A stretch of 64,000 bases of DNA, taken from the NCBI GenBank assembly GCA_938049335.1, contig CALIYX010000009.1:149360-213359 (forward strand). Direction: 5' to 3'. Origin of the DNA: an uncultured Clostridia bacterium (lineage in GTDB: Bacteria > Bacillota > Clostridia > Peptostreptococcales > Anaerovoracaceae). Positions 8,157-16,380 of this stretch are shown here, piece after piece (positions within the stretch are counted from its first letter, which is position 1; every line of letters begins with the position of its first letter). The position numbers were made by a program, and so were the translations under genes. Under the pieces are notes generated by a model. That model was not told where the DNA came from. It saw nothing but the letters and a program-made list of their open reading frames with translations, and did not search any database.

Positions 8157-8187
8157 AAAAAGACGGAGTCGCACCTCCGTCTTTTTT
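8157..8187. terminator. Shared bidirectional terminator of toxin mRNA and antisense RNA
   Basis: An A run, then the stem GACGGAG/CTCCGTC (8162-8168 with 8175-8181) around a TCGCAC loop, then a T run. The A and T runs on each side make it functional in both directions. The top-strand segment GCACCTCC (8171-8178) is complementary to the toxin ribosome site GGAGGTGC (8042-8049). Confidence 0.88.
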
Positions 8188-8190
8188 GGC

Positions 8191-8216
8191 GTGCAAAAGT
8201 GCATGCCGTTGGCTTT
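8191..8216 (+). repeat. Direct repeat DRb at the 5' end of the antisense RNA
   Basis: GTGCAAAAGTGC (8191-8202), 6 nt, then TTGGCTTT (8209-8216), the second copy of DRa. Because the antisense RNA is read from this copy on the opposite strand, it carries the exact complement of both DRa blocks. Confidence 0.85.
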
Positions 8217-8226
8217 TATTACCTAT

Positions 8227-8254
8227 ATTATATCACAGTGCAATTCGATGTCAA
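8227..8254 (-). promoter_or_regulatory. Consensus promoter of the antisense RNA
   Basis: TTGACA (8249-8254), 16-nt spacer, TATAAT (8227-8232), reading leftwards. Both hexamers are perfect, one of the strongest promoters in the window, as expected for an antitoxin RNA that must exceed its target. Confidence 0.82.
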
Positions 8255-8307
8255 CTTTCCAAACTTCTGTATGGGAAATTCGCAAAGCCTGTATTTTTCA
8301 GATGCGT

Positions 8308-8673
8308 TTAGGCTTTTCGCATAGTTCTACTTGACACGAGATTTACACCCGTTCCTAGAAAATCAGCTATGATAACCTGGTTTACGGCAATCGGTGCCTG
8401 AACTTTGATAGTTTTTATTTCATCCATTGCCTCCTGCCACATGTCAAGCGGCATTTCTCCATCCGTTATGACTGGGATAACTCTGCTCAAAGCGCCCTCT
8501 ATCCTAACCGTTGATGTAAGGATTCGCATAGGTCTTATTACCTCTTGGCGCGCGTAATTTAGACCTTCCTTACAGCCATATCCCTGTACATCTTTGACCT
8601 CATCTCCCTCAAGCTGCACTGTTACATTGCAGCCCTTTGGGCAGTTGACACAAACTAATTCCTCTTGTCTCAT
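8308..8673 (-). CDS. DUF1667 protein, accessory of FAD oxidoreductase set
   Basis: A 121-residue protein with an N-terminal C-V-N-C-P-K-G-C motif and a further Cys at G-Y-G-C-K-E-G, likely binding a metal or Fe-S centre. DUF1667 genes typically follow a pair of flavoprotein genes as here (10-nt gap), the same three-gene set often annotated as anaerobic glycerol-3-phosphate dehydrogenase-like. By analogy it may be a small electron-transfer subunit. The biochemical role is not established. It is the last gene of the set and ends facing the antisense RNA promoter. Confidence 0.85.
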   Translation of the reverse strand: MRQEELVCVNCPKGCNVTVQLEGDEVKDVQGYGCKEGLNYARQEVIRPMRILTSTVRIEGALSRVIPVITDGEMPLDMWQEAMDEIKTIKVQAPIAVNQVIIADFLGTGVNLVSSRTMRKA

Positions 8674-8683
8674 TTCAATTCCT

Positions 8684-9931
8684 TTAGCTTTCTTTTATTT
8701 GAACTAGCAGATCCCCTTCGGCATCCTCTAGCATGGTATTTGCAATAATTACCTGCTCCATCTCAGAAGGTATCAGGTGATCTTTATGGATTGACCTTAT
8801 CACCTTGCCACCCTTGCTGATTTCTATTGTAACATCTGTCAAAGGCTTTCTAACCCTGAAATAAAGAGTTACAGTCTTAGGCAAGTTTTCCTTATGCAGC
8901 TTTGCTGGAACCACGTAGCCGATGAGGTTTCCCGCTTTGACACTGCTGTAATCACCGCCCGAACCGTTTAGGTATCTGAGTGCACCTAGCGCAGCTTCTC
9001 CTGCCTGCTTTGTTACAAAGTCTGCTAGGTCGTGAACGTGAAGTCCGTTTCCGCATGCGAAGATTCCTGGCACTGACGTCATGTAGTTTTCGTCTACTAT
9101 AGGGCCGCGAGTGCTCATGTCCATGTCTACTCCAGCTTCCTCAGCAAGGCTGTTTTCTGGAATCAGTCCTACGCTTAGCAGAAGTGTATCTACATCAAAA
9201 TACATCTCGCTTCCTGGTATAGGGTTTCTATTTTCGTCCACCTTTGCTAGTTCAATTTTTTCTAGTCTATCTTCGCCGTAAACATTTGTTACTGTATGTG
9301 AGAGATATAGCGGAATCCCAAAGTCATCGAGGCACTGCTTCATATTTCTTGGAAGCCCATTGCTGTAAGGCATGAGTTCGGCTACGCCTAAAACCTTTGC
9401 TCCCTCAAGGCTCATTCTTCTTGCCATGATGAGCCCTATATCACCTGAGCCTAGGATGAACACGCTCTTTCCTACCATGTAGCCGTCTATGTTTAGATAT
9501 CTCTGAGCCTGACCTGCTGTGTAGACTCCTGTCGGACGTTCACCGGAAATAGCTAGAGCACCTCGGCTTCTCTCGTAGCAGCCTACAGATAGAATGATGA
9601 TGTCTGCCTGTAGCTTTTGATATCCCTCTTCTTGGTTTACATACTCGATAATTCTATCGCTACTCATGTGAGTTACCATGGTGTTCAGTTTGACTTCGAC
9701 ACCGGCTTCAACTACCTGATCTTCGTATCTTTCTGCAAAACTTGGCCCGCTGAGCTGTTCCTTAAAGGTTGTTAGACCAAAGCCATTATGTATGCACTGG
9801 TTGAGAACACCGCCGAGCTCTGCATCTTTTTCGATGAGAACTACATCCTTGAGACCTTCCTGCTTTAGTTTTGCTGCCGCAGCTAATCCTCCGCAGCCTC
9901 CACCTATAACTACTGCCTGACACTGTCTCAT
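8684..9931 (-). CDS. NAD(P)/FAD-dependent oxidoreductase
   Basis: A 415-residue flavoprotein. An N-terminal FAD Rossmann motif (V-I-G-G-G-C-G-G-L-A-A-A) is followed by a C-x-x-x-G-F-G-L segment, a second dinucleotide fold near residue 155 (I-L-G-S-G-D-I-G-L), and the typical I-F-A-C-G-N-G FAD motif near residue 290. Family members are NAD(P)H-linked electron-transfer subunits paired with a D-amino-acid-oxidase-fold dehydrogenase. Here that partner lies 1 nt upstream and DUF1667 follows. The likely job is to pass electrons from the partner substrate to NAD+ or another carrier; the substrate cannot be told from sequence. Confidence 0.88.
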   Translation of the reverse strand: MRQCQAVVIGGGCGGLAAAAKLKQEGLKDVVLIEKDAELGGVLNQCIHNGFGLTTFKEQLSGPSFAERYEDQVVEAGVEVKLNTMVTHMSSDRIIEYVNQEEGYQKLQADIIILSVGCYERSRGALAISGERPTGVYTAGQAQRYLNIDGYMVGKSVFILGSGDIGLIMARRMSLEGAKVLGVAELMPYSNGLPRNMKQCLDDFGIPLYLSHTVTNVYGEDRLEKIELAKVDENRNPIPGSEMYFDVDTLLLSVGLIPENSLAEEAGVDMDMSTRGPIVDENYMTSVPGIFACGNGLHVHDLADFVTKQAGEAALGALRYLNGSGGDYSSVKAGNLIGYVVPAKLHKENLPKTVTLYFRVRKPLTDVTIEISKGGKVIRSIHKDHLIPSEMEQVIIANTMLEDAEGDLLVQIKES

Positions 9932-9932
9932 A

Positions 9933-11363
9933 CTAGCGATTCTCCCTTCCTAATATCTTTGATTTCTTTCTGTCAAGCACGACATCAACTGGCGAGCAGT
10001 TTAGCTCTCGTGCTAAGATTTCAACGACCTTAGGTTCGCAGAATCCTCCTTGGCATTTACCCATTCCTGGGCGAACGCGCTTCTTTACACCTTTGACGCT
10101 ACGCGCACCGCATACCGCATTTATAGCTGCAACGATTTCTCCCTCTGAAATCTGCTCGCAGCGACAGACTATATTTCCATACTGTGGGTTTTCTTTGATG
10201 ACAGCATTCTTCTCTTCATCTGTGAGCTTTGCCATCACGATATCGCCCTTTCTAGTCATGACTGCATCAGGGTTTGGCACAAGCTCTAGTCTGTCTTTGA
10301 TGTACTCTTCGATTACATACTCTGTAATTCCAGGCGAGCTTGCAAGCCCTGGTGACTCTATTGATGCAATATTTATGAAATTAGGATTATCCTCCCCTAG
10401 TGGCTCTATGATGAAGTCCTTTGATGTTGAGCTTGGTCTTGCGCCAGCAAATGTACGAATCGCCTTGTTTAGGGGAACTTCCTTTAGAATTCTAAAAATG
10501 TTGTCCTTTATATACTTTATTCCGTCATCGCTTGTCGCTATGCTCGCCTCGTCTATAGGCTCGCTGTTAGGACCGATCAAAGTGTTTCCGTAGACTGTAG
10601 GCACAGCAAGTACGCCCTTTCCCTTCTCTGTCGGAACTGGGAAAATAACATTATCTACGATGTGCACATTCTTTTCTATGACAAAGTATTCTCCGCGTCT
10701 TGGCTTAATCTGAAAACCTACATTTTCTGTGATCATCTTGCAAATTTCTTCTGCACCAGTACCCGAGGCATTGACAACTAGTTTTGTACTAAATTCCTTG
10801 TCTCCTGCTTTGACAGTATAGCCGTATTCTGATTTTGATATGCTCTTAACCTCGTGGTTTAGGAAAAGCTCTACGCCATTTCCGATTGCAACCTGCATGC
10901 ATGCGATTGCAACTTCCCATGGGTAGATTACTGCTGTCGTCGGAAAGGAAAGCACCTTCGTTATGTTATCAACTAGGTTCGGCTCGCGAAGCCTTGCCTC
11001 ATCACCTGTCAAAAACTCATGTGGTATATCCCTGCTCAAAGCCCTTCCTGCAAGGACATCAAGTTGCTTTTCCTCGTCGCTGCTACAAGCAACAACATAG
11101 GCACCCGTTGTTTTGATAAGGCAGTTTAGATCCTCACAAAGCTTAGGGTACATACGCGCGCCCCTAACATTTAGCTTTGCCTTTAGCGTTCCGTCCTCTG
11201 GATCATAGCCTGTATGAACTATCGCAGAATTTGCCATAGTCGCTCCATTGGCCACGTCGTTTTCCTTGTCGACCACTGCTATCTTAAGCTTGTAGCGAGA
11301 AAGCTCTCTAGCCAGCATGGTGCCGCTAATTCCCGCGCCAATTATCAAAATATCAAAATTCAT
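9933..11363 (-). CDS. FAD-dependent dehydrogenase with [2Fe-2S] domain (GlpA-like)
   Basis: The product is 476 residues. The N-terminal DAO-fold FAD domain (I-L-I-I-G-A-G-I-S-G) resembles glycerol-3-phosphate or 2-hydroxyglutarate dehydrogenases. The C-terminal BFD-type [2Fe-2S] domain has the cysteine pairs C-R-C near residue 400 and C-Q-G-G-F-C near 440. With the NAD(P)/FAD protein and DUF1667 downstream it makes a three-subunit dehydrogenase set. Glycerol-3-phosphate is the usual guess, but no glpK or glpF is present, so the substrate is open. The start has a CGGAGGAAAA ribosome site and lies only 19 nt after the amidase stop, with no terminator seen between them. Confidence 0.85.
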   Translation of the reverse strand: MNFDILIIGAGISGTMLARELSRYKLKIAVVDKENDVANGATMANSAIVHTGYDPEDGTLKAKLNVRGARMYPKLCEDLNCLIKTTGAYVVACSSDEEKQLDVLAGRALSRDIPHEFLTGDEARLREPNLVDNITKVLSFPTTAVIYPWEVAIACMQVAIGNGVELFLNHEVKSISKSEYGYTVKAGDKEFSTKLVVNASGTGAEEICKMITENVGFQIKPRRGEYFVIEKNVHIVDNVIFPVPTEKGKGVLAVPTVYGNTLIGPNSEPIDEASIATSDDGIKYIKDNIFRILKEVPLNKAIRTFAGARPSSTSKDFIIEPLGEDNPNFINIASIESPGLASSPGITEYVIEEYIKDRLELVPNPDAVMTRKGDIVMAKLTDEEKNAVIKENPQYGNIVCRCEQISEGEIVAAINAVCGARSVKGVKKRVRPGMGKCQGGFCEPKVVEILARELNCSPVDVVLDRKKSKILGRENR

Positions 11364-11382
11364 TTTTCCTCCGAATTATTAC

Positions 11383-12711
11383 TTATTTATAGTAGCTTTC
11401 TGCAAGCTGTGTTAGTTCTGCAAACCTTGTATAGTATTTGCCTGGGCAAGCTGTTGGAACTATATCTCTATGACCGATTATAGGCTTCTTTCCGTACATC
11501 TTCCAAAGATTTGCTATCAGTCTAGCCGTTGTATCAAAGTCACCATCTGTCATTTCAGGTCTGCACTCGATTCCTATGGTTCTTAGGTTGTAGTTCCAGT
11601 TTCCTGCATGCCAAGCTGTATCGTTTGGATTTACTATGCACTCAACTCTGCCGCCCTGCACAACATAGTGAGCTGAAGAATCTCCATTCATTCTGCAAAG
11701 CCAGCAAACTACTCCTGAGAAAGACTGTCCCTCATGTCCCCAGTGATGAATTACTATATAGTCTATTGGTTTTTCTGCTCTTCCGATGTTATAGTTAGGG
11801 CTCTGCCTTATGCCAAAGTCTATTCCATCAAAGTTAATATCGTCTCTAACTGCCCCGTCAGGTCCAACAAAGTACTTTGTTGCTCCAAAATGAAGGAACT
11901 GGTTTGTGTAAATCTCGCCATCTTCATTAGAGAAATACCTCTTGCCATTTTGCTCTATCCACTGCGCTTTTCTGATAAACTCTCCAGTTTCATCAGCATT
12001 ATAGCTGTGATTGTTTGGCGCTTTGAAAACTCCAGTCATGGCTGCTCCATCTTTACCCATATAGTATCTATGATAGCCAAATTTAATAAACTGGTTTACG
12101 TAGAGAACGCCCTCGGCATTAGAATAATAGTACTTTCCACCCTTCTCTATCCACTGAGCTTTTCTCTGTATTTCTCCTGTATCACTAGCGTTATAGTAGC
12201 TTCCGTCCTTACCTATAAATATGCCCTTTTGGATTGCGCCTTCTTTGTCAACGGAATACTTCTCGCCGTCATGTGATACGAACTGTTCTTTATAGATTTT
12301 ACCATCTTCGTTAGATAGGTAACTATTTCCATTCTTCTCTATCCTTTGATCATTCCTTACAATCTCGCCATTGTTATTTGCATTATAGATCTCGCCATCT
12401 CCGGCTTTGAAGATATCCTCGCCTGCAGCACCGTCAGCATCTAAATAATATCTATATGGACCAAATGACACAAACTGGTTCTTATATATTTCGCCAGTTT
12501 CACTCGTCAGATATTTTTTGCCATCCTGCTCTATCCACTGCGCTTTATTTGCTACAAGTTCATCTGTACCGGCCCTATATATGCAAACATCATTTGTAAC
12601 GTAAAGCTCTGCTCCTAGTGCCTGTTGATTGTTTTCATCTGCATAAGCATACATTACGCCAAATACTAGCACTATGCACAAAGCAAGACCAATTCTTAAT
12701 TTCAATCTCAT
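11383..12711 (-). CDS. N-acetylmuramoyl-L-alanine amidase with wall-binding repeats
   Basis: About 442 residues. A signal peptide (ending near A-Y-A-D) is followed by four repeats of about 64 residues of the K-A-Q-W-I-E / N-Q-F-x-x-F-G-x-x-R-Y-Y type, related to glucan/choline-binding repeats. A C-terminal Amidase_2 zinc domain carries I-H-H-W-G and T-A-C-P-G-K ligands. It would cleave the MurNAc-L-Ala bond in the cell wall. The start at 12711 has an AGGGGTG ribosome site; a GTG three codons upstream is possible. The same repeat family occurs in the autolysin at 42.7 kb. It lies at one end of the polysaccharide locus. Confidence 0.9.
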   Translation of the reverse strand: MRLKLRIGLALCIVLVFGVMYAYADENNQQALGAELYVTNDVCIYRAGTDELVANKAQWIEQDGKKYLTSETGEIYKNQFVSFGPYRYYLDADGAAGEDIFKAGDGEIYNANNNGEIVRNDQRIEKNGNSYLSNEDGKIYKEQFVSHDGEKYSVDKEGAIQKGIFIGKDGSYYNASDTGEIQRKAQWIEKGGKYYYSNAEGVLYVNQFIKFGYHRYYMGKDGAAMTGVFKAPNNHSYNADETGEFIRKAQWIEQNGKRYFSNEDGEIYTNQFLHFGATKYFVGPDGAVRDDINFDGIDFGIRQSPNYNIGRAEKPIDYIVIHHWGHEGQSFSGVVCWLCRMNGDSSAHYVVQGGRVECIVNPNDTAWHAGNWNYNLRTIGIECRPEMTDGDFDTTARLIANLWKMYGKKPIIGHRDIVPTACPGKYYTRFAELTQLAESYYK

Positions 12712-12745
12712 AATATTCACCCCTAAGCAAATTTAACATAGAAAC

Positions 12746-12775
12746 GGGAAGACGAAACTTCATTAACGTCTTCCC
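12746..12775 (-). terminator. Probable terminator at the end of the polysaccharide locus
   Basis: A perfect 9-bp stem GGGAAGACG/CGTCTTCCC (12746-12754 with 12767-12775) lies just after the wecB stop. The following minus-strand sequence is only modestly T-rich, so efficiency is uncertain. Confidence 0.6.
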
Positions 12776-12798
12776 TTTGATGTACAATTAATCAGGTC

Positions 12799-13890
12799 TC
12801 AAAGTTTCTCTGATAGTATATCGCAAATTCTTTTTGATGCGTTTCCATCACCATATGGATTTACCGCCTTGCTCATCTTATCATATTCTTCAGGCTCATT
12901 GATGAGCTTCATCATTTCTTTATATATATTATCTCCGTCGAGCCCAATGAGCTTTGTGCTACCTGCTTCTACACCTTCTGGTCTTTCAGTAGTATTTCTC
13001 ATAACAAGCACAGGCTTTCCTAGCGAAGGAGCTTCCTCCTGTATTCCACCTGAGTCTGTGATGACAAAGAAGCATTTTTTGATGAAATTATGGAAATCTA
13101 TCACATTTAAAGGCTCTATCAGCTTTATTCTAGGGTGATTTTCAAAAACCTCATAAGCAGCTTCTCTTACTGCGGGATTCAAATGAATCGGATATACCAC
13201 ATAGAGATCAGGAACCTCGTTTACCACCTTTAGAATTGCTCTAAAAGCATTCTTCATCGAGTCGCCCAGGTTTTCCCTTCTGTGCATAGTTAGCAAAATC
13301 ATTCTGCCTTCATCTGAGATATATTCGTTTGTGTAGTTTTCCTTTACTGTTGTTTTTAGCGAATCAATAACGGTGTTTCCCGTTATGAATATGCTTTCGT
13401 CCCTTTTGCTCTCTTTTAGTAGATTTTGCCTTGCTGTCTCTGTAGGTGCAAAGTGAAAATCTGCAACTGAGCCTATGGCCTGCCTATTGAATTCCTCTGG
13501 GTAAGGTGAGTATTTGTTATATGTCCTAAGCCCTGCTTCGACATGTCCCACTGGAATCTTCAAATAAAATGCAGCAAGTGCCGCAGCAAAACTTGTCGTT
13601 GTATCTCCATGAACCAAGACAATATCTGGCTTTTCTCTCTTGAGTACGCTCTTAATTCTCTCTAGGACTAGGCCTGTGACATCAAAGAGATCTTGGTTTT
13701 GCTTCATTATTTCAAGATTGAAATTCTCTTTTACATCAAAGCATTCAAGCACCTGCTCCAGCATTTCTTTGTGCTGTCCAGTGACAAGAACAAACACTTC
13801 AAAATCATCTCTATTTTGTAGTTCCTTTATGAGTGGACACATTTTTATAGCTTCTGGTCTTGTACCAAAAACCACCACTACTTTTTTCAT
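12799..13890 (-). CDS. wecB: UDP-N-acetylglucosamine 2-epimerase (non-hydrolysing)
   Basis: A 363-residue GT-B-fold epimerase. It opens with K-K-V-V-V-V-F-G-T-R-P-E-A-I-K and has the H-V-E-A-G-L-R-T, T-M-H-R-R-E-N and D-S-G-G-I-Q-E-E motifs of WecB/MnaA. It interconverts UDP-GlcNAc and UDP-ManNAc. The neighbouring wecC-like dehydrogenase makes UDP-ManNAcA the likely product. The homologous WbpI acts on diacetamido-uronic sugars, also plausible in this locus. The GGAGGCAGGA ribosome site fixes the start at 13890; longer in-frame extensions lie in the gap after wecC. Last gene of the locus. Confidence 0.93.
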   Translation of the reverse strand: MKKVVVVFGTRPEAIKMCPLIKELQNRDDFEVFVLVTGQHKEMLEQVLECFDVKENFNLEIMKQNQDLFDVTGLVLERIKSVLKREKPDIVLVHGDTTTSFAAALAAFYLKIPVGHVEAGLRTYNKYSPYPEEFNRQAIGSVADFHFAPTETARQNLLKESKRDESIFITGNTVIDSLKTTVKENYTNEYISDEGRMILLTMHRRENLGDSMKNAFRAILKVVNEVPDLYVVYPIHLNPAVREAAYEVFENHPRIKLIEPLNVIDFHNFIKKCFFVITDSGGIQEEAPSLGKPVLVMRNTTERPEGVEAGSTKLIGLDGDNIYKEMMKLINEPEEYDKMSKAVNPYGDGNASKRICDILSEKL

Positions 13891-13942
13891 TCCTGCCTCC
13901 TTAAGCATTGTACACTTGCTGGGTTTATTATCTGCAATCAGC

Positions 13943-15169
13943 TTACAGTGACTCGAATCCCCATTTATTATTCTTATCGATATTTCTAGTATCAAGAACC
14001 AGTTTGCCCTTGAGTAGATCTAGATTCTGTATTATCTCATCATGAGCAACCATTATTATTACAAAATCAACATCTGCAAGGAATTTATCTAGATTATGGT
14101 ACTGATTATCAACTATATCATTTTTGACCATAGGGTCATAAACCTTTAGCGGGCTTGCTAGATTCTCCTTTTGGTATTCGAGCATCTGCATTGTCGGAGA
14201 GTTTCTCACATCATCTACGTTTTCTTTATATGTGAGTCCGTAAATTCCCACTCTAGTAAAATCCTTTAGACCATTTTTCTTCATTATGTCATAAGCGCGT
14301 TTTAGAACGTACTCAGGCATGGAATCATTTATCTTACGTGCCTTGTAAATCAGTTCTGTCAAAAGTGGATATTCTCCGACTAAAAACCAAGGATCTACAG
14401 ATATGCAATGCCCACCGACACCCGGTCCTGGCGAAAGTATGTTTACCCTAGGGTGCATGTTCGATATCCTAATCACTTCGTTAACATCTACCCCGCCTTG
14501 TCTACAGATCTTTGCTAGCTCGTTTGCAAAAGCTATGTTTACATCTCTAAAGGTATTCTCAACTACCTTCGTCATCTCTGCCGTCTTAATATCGGTTAAA
14601 TTGATTTCGTTCTTACAAAAGCTCTTGTAAACTTCCTTTACTCTTAGGGCTATTTCTTCGCTATCAGCTCCTACAGTTCTAGCGTTATTTTCGATTTCAT
14701 ATATTATGTTTCCTGGCATAACCCTCTCAGGAGCATGTGCTAGGTTTATTTTCTTACCTGTTTTAGCAATATAATCTTCAATTATCGGTCTAACATATTT
14801 GTCTATTGCACCCGGTGTAACAGTCGACTCTAAAACGATGATTGCATCATCTTCGGCAAATTCAAGCACGGATTTTGTTGCGTCCTCTACATATTTGCAA
14901 TCGAGCTTCTTTGATACTGAATCATATGGTGTCGGTACGGTAATTATATAAAATGATGACTCAACAGGATGTGTCTTGAACTCTATTTCATTTTCAAGTG
15001 CCTTCTCTAAGAGCTCGGTCATGCCGGGTTCTTCAAATGTCACCTTTTTTTCACGCAGACTATCTATAATATCGCTCTTCACATCTGTACCGACAACTTG
15101 CTTCCCAGATTTAGCCAGTATCAGCGCAGTTGGAAGACCTATATATCCTAGCCCTATTACATTGATCAT
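13943..15169 (-). CDS. wecC: UDP-N-acetyl-D-mannosamine dehydrogenase-like
   Basis: A 408-residue nucleotide-sugar dehydrogenase. The N-terminal NAD motif is G-L-G-Y-I-G-L-P, the catalytic segment G-P-G-V-G-G-H-C-I-S carries the nucleophilic Cys, and the C-terminal UDP-binding domain has the G-L-T-Y-K-E-N-V-D-D-V-R motif. It oxidises the C6 hydroxyl of a UDP-sugar to a carboxylate. Pairing with WecB indicates UDP-ManNAc to UDP-ManNAcA. It is clearly distinct from the second dehydrogenase at 32.1 kb, so the locus can make at least two uronic acids. Confidence 0.88.
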   Translation of the reverse strand: MINVIGLGYIGLPTALILAKSGKQVVGTDVKSDIIDSLREKKVTFEEPGMTELLEKALENEIEFKTHPVESSFYIITVPTPYDSVSKKLDCKYVEDATKSVLEFAEDDAIIVLESTVTPGAIDKYVRPIIEDYIAKTGKKINLAHAPERVMPGNIIYEIENNARTVGADSEEIALRVKEVYKSFCKNEINLTDIKTAEMTKVVENTFRDVNIAFANELAKICRQGGVDVNEVIRISNMHPRVNILSPGPGVGGHCISVDPWFLVGEYPLLTELIYKARKINDSMPEYVLKRAYDIMKKNGLKDFTRVGIYGLTYKENVDDVRNSPTMQMLEYQKENLASPLKVYDPMVKNDIVDNQYHNLDKFLADVDFVIIMVAHDEIIQNLDLLKGKLVLDTRNIDKNNKWGFESL

Positions 15170-15215
15170 GCTTGTACTCCTTTTGTAAAATACCCCTCAA
15201 AAATATCGTAATTCC

Positions 15216-16346
15216 TTAGAATAGTTTCTTAATCATTGACAAAAGTCTATTATTATATGCCTCAAAGGAAAACTCACTCTGCATGTTCAAAGAGTTCTCT
15301 CTAATGGCATTGTAAAATTCCTTATCGTCTCTTAGCTTCAGTATAGCTTCGCGCATCTCATCTACTGAGAGGTGATCTACGGCAAGCCCTATATTCCACT
15401 CTTTAACAAGCTCAGACAAGTATGTGTTCTTCGCTACAATGATTGGCATACTAGCAAAGATTGATTCGTATAGCTTGTTTGGAAGAGCTATCCTTACATT
15501 CTCCATCGATGCGTCATAAACAGAAAAAATACAGTCACATTTAGAATATAGCTCTGCAATTTCATCATCGTAGAAAAACTTACCACGGTATTCAATGAAG
15601 TCTTTTTTCTCTGCAAGCTCCTTGAAATAACTTCCGTTCTCAAAGCCTGCCATGAGAAGCTTAACCCCAGTTCCATCAAGAGCCTCAGTAAGTCTCTTAA
15701 GCTCATTTATATAACGGATTCCTCCAATATATCCAACGGTGAACGGTCTTCCCTCATTTTTCTTCCTAAGCTCTGCATAATTATTGAACAATCTACCATC
15801 TGGCATGTTTGGCATGAATATTATTTTTTCCATATCAAAATGCCCTTCAAAGTGACCCAAAAAGCTTCTACTTGTAACAACAATTAAATCAACAAGTCTC
15901 AGCATATGAAGCTCCCTGCGTTTCAGATACTTAGACAGTAAATTGATAGGAAAACTCTTTTTCTCATCTGTGAGATAGTAATGTATATCTGGTACTTCGT
16001 AGATGATTTTAACATCAGCGTCTAGTTTGTTCTTGTACCTATATGCTATCACAAGGGTATCGTAGCTTTGCACATGGATAACCCTTGGCTTCAATTCCTT
16101 AATCAAAGCGAGTGCCTGCTTTATGAATTTCAGCGTTGGAACTATACGCTTCATAGGATTTGTTCTATTTGCAGATATATCTATCCTGTTAACAGATACG
16201 TAGTCTCTACGAAGCTCAAGTCCTGCCTCACCATCCTTGTCCCAGTAAATCGTATGTATGTCAAAGCTGTCCTTTAGCAAATCCATACGCTTTACTAGTC
16301 TTGGAGGAAATGTGGAATTTATTAAAAATAAATATTTATCTCTCAT
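15216..16346 (-). CDS. Glycosyltransferase, GT4-like
   Basis: A 376-residue GT-B-fold protein with an N-terminal acceptor domain and a C-terminal Rossmann half (G-Y-I-G-G-I-R-Y near residue 205, then A-L-P-N-K-L-Y-E-S-I as the donor-binding region). It lies between the polymerase and wecC within the polysaccharide operon and probably adds one sugar of the lipid-linked repeat unit. Donor and acceptor cannot be deduced. Confidence 0.78.
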   Translation of the reverse strand: MRDKYLFLINSTFPPRLVKRMDLLKDSFDIHTIYWDKDGEAGLELRRDYVSVNRIDISANRTNPMKRIVPTLKFIKQALALIKELKPRVIHVQSYDTLVIAYRYKNKLDADVKIIYEVPDIHYYLTDEKKSFPINLLSKYLKRRELHMLRLVDLIVVTSRSFLGHFEGHFDMEKIIFMPNMPDGRLFNNYAELRKKNEGRPFTVGYIGGIRYINELKRLTEALDGTGVKLLMAGFENGSYFKELAEKKDFIEYRGKFFYDDEIAELYSKCDCIFSVYDASMENVRIALPNKLYESIFASMPIIVAKNTYLSELVKEWNIGLAVDHLSVDEMREAILKLRDDKEFYNAIRENSLNMQSEFSFEAYNNRLLSMIKKLF

Positions 16347-16380
16347 AGTCTTTTAAATTCACCCACTACTTACATAGTTT

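Larger units (their letters stand above)
8157..8220 (-). ncRNA. Putative antisense RNA (RNA II-like antitoxin), about 64 nt
   Basis: A consensus minus-strand promoter at 8227-8254 predicts a start near 8220, and the bidirectional terminator gives an end near 8157. The transcript overlaps the toxin mRNA only at the terminator, but it carries AAAGCCAA and GCACTTTTGCAC, complementary to the DRa blocks at the toxin start. This is the geometry of RNA II in the pAD1 par system, which blocks fst translation by pairing at the terminator loop and the repeats. No expression data; inferred from sequence. Confidence 0.75.

Noticed and set aside
8046..8216. The pair of repeats as a CRISPR-like or attachment-site duplication
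   Set aside because: There are only two copies, they differ in their centre, and they coincide with a start codon and an antisense 5' end, which the par-like model explains.
8280..8325. AAAGCC/GGCTTT repeat after the DUF1667 gene as a terminator
   Set aside because: The stem is only 6 bp with a 21-nt loop and no T run on the minus strand.
13890..13995. Extended wecB start upstream of 13890
   Set aside because: The added residues are not wecB-like, and a strong ribosome site sits directly before the ATG at 13890.
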